This document shows positions 6,719 through 8,939 of a stretch of 8,939 nt of DNA, in pieces. The position numbers and the translations under genes are program-made. The notes beneath the pieces were generated by a model. That model made no database searches, was not told the DNA's origin, and worked only from the letters and a program-made list of their open reading frames with translations. Location: positions 1 through 8,939 of the forward strand of contig JAGOIS010000058.1 in assembly GCA_017995495.1 (NCBI GenBank), given 5' to 3'. Each line of letters begins with the position of its first letter. Position 1 is the first letter of the stretch. Origin of the DNA: Candidatus Cloacimonadota bacterium (GTDB lineage Bacteria > Cloacimonadota > Cloacimonadia > Cloacimonadales > Cloacimonadaceae).

Positions 6719-6739
6719 CGCGGATGCTGATGATCCGCG
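6719..6739. repeat. Small perfect hairpin after the thioesterase gene
   Basis: CGCGGAT (6719-6725) pairs perfectly with ATCCGCG (6733-6739) around a 7-nt loop, 18 nt after the thioesterase stop. No T-run follows, so it is not a canonical intrinsic terminator; it looks more like a REP-type palindrome and is the left part of a larger repeat cluster. Confidence 0.6.
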
Positions 6740-6755
6740 CGGATAACAGCGACTC

Positions 6756-6810
6756 ACACAGATCTCACGGATTGCACAGATCATGAAGACAGCGATCCGT
6801 AAATCTGTGT
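6756..6810. repeat. 9-bp tandem repeats with an inverted copy
   Basis: Three adjacent 9-mers share a CACRGATYN-like consensus: CACAGATCT (6757-6765), CACGGATTG (6766-6774) and CACAGATCA (6775-6783). A diverged inverted copy follows: the reverse complement of 6794-6810 reads ACACAGATTTACGGATC, which matches ACACAGATCTCACGGATT (6756-6773) with one gap and two substitutions over most of its length. The two can fold into a stem around a 20-nt loop. It is non-coding and AT/GC mixed. Its function is unknown; it may be a dispersed intergenic repeat family or a transcript 3' structure for the thioesterase. Confidence 0.6.
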
Positions 6811-6836
6811 AAAATAGGAATGCCAGGGTTTGCTGC

Positions 6837-6862
6837 AGTCCGAGCTCGTTCCTCGCTGGACT
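6837..6862. repeat. Imperfect hairpin in the space before the helicase
   Basis: AGTCC (6837-6841) and AGC (6843-6845), split by one bulged G, pair with GCT (6855-6857) and GGACT (6858-6862) over a 9-nt loop. No T-run follows. It may be part of the same intergenic repeat cluster. I saw no ORF or RNA gene in 6701-6982. Confidence 0.4.
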
Positions 6863-6913
6863 CCGGCAATGTTACATCCTTCCACACTCCGCTACCGAAC
6901 ATGAGCCTGAAAT

Positions 6914-6919
6914 TATAAT
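6914..6919 (+). promoter_or_regulatory. Perfect -10 box upstream of the helicase
   Basis: TATAAT occurs 64 nt before the TTG start in the only strongly AT-rich part of the spacer. The hexamer at the proper -35 distance (GCTACC at 6891-6896) is a poor match, and there is no extended TG motif. Transcription from here would begin near 6926 and leave a leader of about 55-60 nt. Confidence 0.4.
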
Positions 6920-6968
6920 ACTTTACAAAATCGCCCCGGAAAAAATCCTGACCTCAGTTAAATCAATT

Positions 6969-6982
6969 TAAGGAATCCCTCT
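6969..6982 (+). promoter_or_regulatory. Ribosome binding site that decides the TTG start of the helicase
   Basis: TAAGGA (6969-6974) is followed by an 8-nt spacer and TTG at 6983. The first codons after this TTG already encode the family N-terminus, so the rare start codon is well supported. Confidence 0.75.
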
Positions 6983-8839
6983 TTGCTGAACTTCACCGAT
7001 TTCACCCTTCCCGAGCCACTTCTCAGGGCGGCCGCCCAGCTCAATTATATCACCCCCACCCCGGTCCAGGCTTCCACGATACCCTGGCTGCTGGAGAACG
7101 ACGGCGACCTCATCGCCCTGGCCCAAACGGGCACTGGCAAGACCGCCGCGTTCGGTTTTCCCATCCTCAGCCAGACCGACATAGAAAAAACCTGGGTGCA
7201 AACCCTCATTCTTTGCCCCACCCGCGAACTCTGCCTGCAGATAAACAGCGACTTCGACTCCTACGCCAGCTTCATGCCCCGCCTTAAAACCACTGCCGTC
7301 TACGGCGGTGCCTCCATCCAAAAGCAGAAAGACGCCCTCAAAGCCTGTCCGCAGACCGTGGTGGGAACCCCCGGCCGCGTGCTGGACATGATCAAGCAGG
7401 GTGCCCTCAAGATAGATCAGATCTCGCGCCTGGTGCTGGATGAGGCGGATGAGATGCTCAACATGGGCTTCAAGGATGACCTCTTTGAGATCATGGGCCA
7501 CACCCCGGCCGAAAAACAGATCCTGCTCTTTTCCGCCACCACCACCCGGGAGGTCACCAAATTGGCCGCCTCCTTCCTGCGCAATCCTCACCACATCAGC
7601 GAAGGCAACGAGCAGCAGGGCGCGGAGAACATCCAACACTTCTTTTACCGGGTGCACGCCCGGGACAAGTATCTGGCCCTCAAACGCATCGCCGACATGA
7701 ATCCCAAGATCTACGGCATCGTCTTTTGCCGCACCCGCACCGAAACCCAGGAGATCGCCACCAAGCTCCAGCACGACGGCTACAACGCCGACGCCCTCCA
7801 CGGCGACCTCAGCCAGGGCCAGCGCGAACTGGTGATGAACCGCTTCCGCTCCAAATACGTCCAGTTGCTCATCGCCACGGATGTCGCCGCCCGCGGCCTC
7901 GATGTGGACGACCTCACCCACATCATCAACTACCATCTGCCCATGGAGCCAGACATCTACATCCACCGCTCAGGACGCACCGGCCGAGCCGGCAAGAGCG
8001 GGGTCTCCATCATCATCATCCATCCCCGCGAAAGCGCCGCCCTCAAGGCCGTGGAAAAGCGCCTCAACCGCGAGATCGTCTATGCTCCAGTTCCCACCGG
8101 ACGCGAGATCTGCCAGAAACAGCTCTTCAACTTCATCGACGTCGTGGAACGCGTGGAGGTGGCCACCGAAGAGATCGAATCCTTTTTGCCCAACGTCTAC
8201 AAAAAACTCGGATGGATGAGCCGCGAAGAGCTGATCCAACGCTTCGTCTCAGTGGAATTCAACCGCTTCCTCAGCTATTACAAGGACAGCGCCGACCTCA
8301 CCCAGGCCACCCAGCGCCAGTCCCCCCGCGATGACCACCAGGTCACCTTCAAGACCTTCAGGCTGGCCGTGGGACGCCGCAACGGGGTGAGCAAACGCGA
8401 GCTGATGACCTTCATCAACCGCCTCAAGATCGCCCGCAGCATCGAGATCGGACGCATCAACATCGCTGATGGCCACACCCTCATCGAGCTCGACGGCGCC
8501 TACGAAAGCCAGATCATGAAAGCCTTCGCCCGCAACAACTTCAACGGCGAAACCATCAACGCCTCGGTGCAGACCTCCTCCCGGGACGACAGCCCGGCCC
8601 CGGACCGCGAGCAGAAATACGCCCGCAAAACCCAGGCCAAACCTTACGGCGACCGCAATGAGACCCACTCCCGCTCCCGGGACGGCAAGCCCGAACGCAA
8701 ATACGGCACAACCCAGGGCGACAAACTCAAACGCCCCAAAACCCGGGCTCCCAAGGGCATCACCTCCGCCAAAAAGGCCTACTCCGGCCCCGGCAAGATC
8801 CAGGCCAAACGCAAAAAAACCGGCTCCAGGGACGCCTGA
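6983..8839 (+). CDS. deaD: DEAD-box ATP-dependent RNA helicase, DeaD/CsdA/DbpA type
   Basis: The 618-residue protein unwinds or remodels RNA duplexes using ATP, typically in ribosome assembly and cold or RNA-decay responses. All core motifs are present: PTPVQ (25-29, Q motif), AQTGTGKT (47-54), PTREL (79-83), GG (108-109), TPGR (129-132), DEAD (153-156), SAT (184-186), VFCRT (247-251), ATDVAARGLDV (298-308) and HRSGRTGRAG (328-337). Residues about 360-445 form the helical linker typical of DeaD/CshA proteins. About 453-530 match the DbpA-type RNA-binding domain (FRLAVGRRNGVSKREL, then IGRINIADGHTLIEL). Residues 531-618 form a disordered tail with roughly 30% Lys/Arg. Translation starts at TTG with TAAGGA 8 nt upstream; no earlier ATG makes sense. 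The symbol deaD is by family resemblance, not a proven orthologue; CshA or DbpA are alternatives. It is likely its own transcription unit. Confidence 0.95.
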   Translation: MLNFTDFTLPEPLLRAAAQLNYITPTPVQASTIPWLLENDGDLIALAQTGTGKTAAFGFPILSQTDIEKTWVQTLILCPTRELCLQINSDFDSYASFMPRLKTTAVYGGASIQKQKDALKACPQTVVGTPGRVLDMIKQGALKIDQISRLVLDEADEMLNMGFKDDLFEIMGHTPAEKQILLFSATTTREVTKLAASFLRNPHHISEGNEQQGAENIQHFFYRVHARDKYLALKRIADMNPKIYGIVFCRTRTETQEIATKLQHDGYNADALHGDLSQGQRELVMNRFRSKYVQLLIATDVAARGLDVDDLTHIINYHLPMEPDIYIHRSGRTGRAGKSGVSIIIIHPRESAALKAVEKRLNREIVYAPVPTGREICQKQLFNFIDVVERVEVATEEIESFLPNVYKKLGWMSREELIQRFVSVEFNRFLSYYKDSADLTQATQRQSPRDDHQVTFKTFRLAVGRRNGVSKRELMTFINRLKIARSIEIGRINIADGHTLIELDGAYESQIMKAFARNNFNGETINASVQTSSRDDSPAPDREQKYARKTQAKPYGDRNETHSRSRDGKPERKYGTTQGDKLKRPKTRAPKGITSAKKAYSGPGKIQAKRKKTGSRDA

Positions 8840-8870
8840 CCCGCCCGCGGCCGGCCTTCCCCTTTGAACC

Positions 8871-8892
8871 GCCCCCCAGCCTCGGCGGGGGC
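8871..8892 (+). terminator. Weak GC-rich hairpin after the helicase
   Basis: GCCCCC (8871-8876) pairs with GGGGGC (8887-8892) around a 10-nt loop, 32 nt after the helicase stop. There is no T-run (TGTACTCC follows), so it can only be a factor-dependent terminator, a pause site or chance in GC-rich DNA. The next gene begins 28 nt further on, so read-through is plausible. Confidence 0.25.
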
Positions 8893-8920
8893 TGTACTCC
8901 GCTGTCTCCAAGGATAAACC

Positions 8921-8939
8921 ATGCATAAGATCAAAAACA
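8921..8939 (+). CDS. Start of a downstream gene (only six codons in window)
   Basis: ATG at 8921 opens a frame that reads MHKIKN before the window ends. AAGGA at 8910-8914 stands 6 nt ahead of it, a good ribosome site. The basic start could be the n-region of a signal peptide, but too little is visible to assign any function. It lies 81 nt after the helicase stop in the same direction. Confidence 0.6.

Noticed and set aside
6968..7966. 332-codon open frame on the - strand opposite the helicase
   Set aside because: The + strand carries every DEAD-box motif in order; the antisense frame has the His/Gly/Val-rich look of a shadow frame and no ribosome site I could support.

Overview
The window is an ordinary, densely coded bacterial segment, GC-rich with C-ending codon preference in its genes. 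No phage, plasmid, CRISPR or defence signature was seen. The gene content and the style of the first protein (tandem bacterial Ig-like domain followed by a fibronectin-III-like domain at the C-terminus) recall uncultured Cloacimonadota (WWE1) and related Fibrobacterota/Chlorobiota/Bacteroidota-type genomes. That assignment is an inference from protein style, not a marker-gene result.

Layout. (1) 1-416, + strand: the 3' end of a large secreted or surface protein, followed by a textbook intrinsic terminator at 436-469. (2) 417-747: a convergent intergenic space that holds the terminator, a second weaker hairpin, and a striking 74-nt near-perfect palindrome at 668-741, which lies just past the end of smpB. 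(3) 748-6187, - strand: a tightly packed four-gene unit read in the order yfhO-family membrane protein, mtnA, mtaD-like deaminase, smpB. The junctions are an 11-bp overlap, a 4-nt gap and a 4-bp ATGA overlap, so co-transcription and translational coupling are likely. A candidate sigma-70-type promoter lies at 6218-6246. (4) 6287-6700, + strand: a small hotdog-fold acyl-CoA thioesterase, divergent from yfhO. (5) 6701-6982: an intergenic space with palindromic and 9-bp tandem repeat elements, then a perfect -10 box. (6) 6983-8839, + strand: a DEAD-box RNA helicase of the DeaD/CsdA/DbpA type with a TTG start and a basic tail. (7) 8921 to the edge: the first six codons of another + strand gene with a good Shine-Dalgarno sequence.

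How they work together. The two middle genes of the - operon belong to methylthioadenosine (MTA) salvage. MtaD would deaminate MTA (or S-adenosylhomocysteine) and MtnA would isomerise methylthioribose-1-phosphate. A phosphorylase acting between them is not in the window, so a methylthioinosine route is an inference. SmpB (ribosome rescue with tmRNA) and the DEAD-box helicase (RNA remodelling) are housekeeping RNA functions. The YfhO-family protein probably works at the membrane in glycan or lipid-linked sugar transfer.

I did not find a clear new biological system. The points most worth a second look are the palindromic element next to smpB (and SmpB's short C-terminal tail), the repeat cluster upstream of the helicase, and sequence deviations at conserved motifs in the two salvage enzymes.
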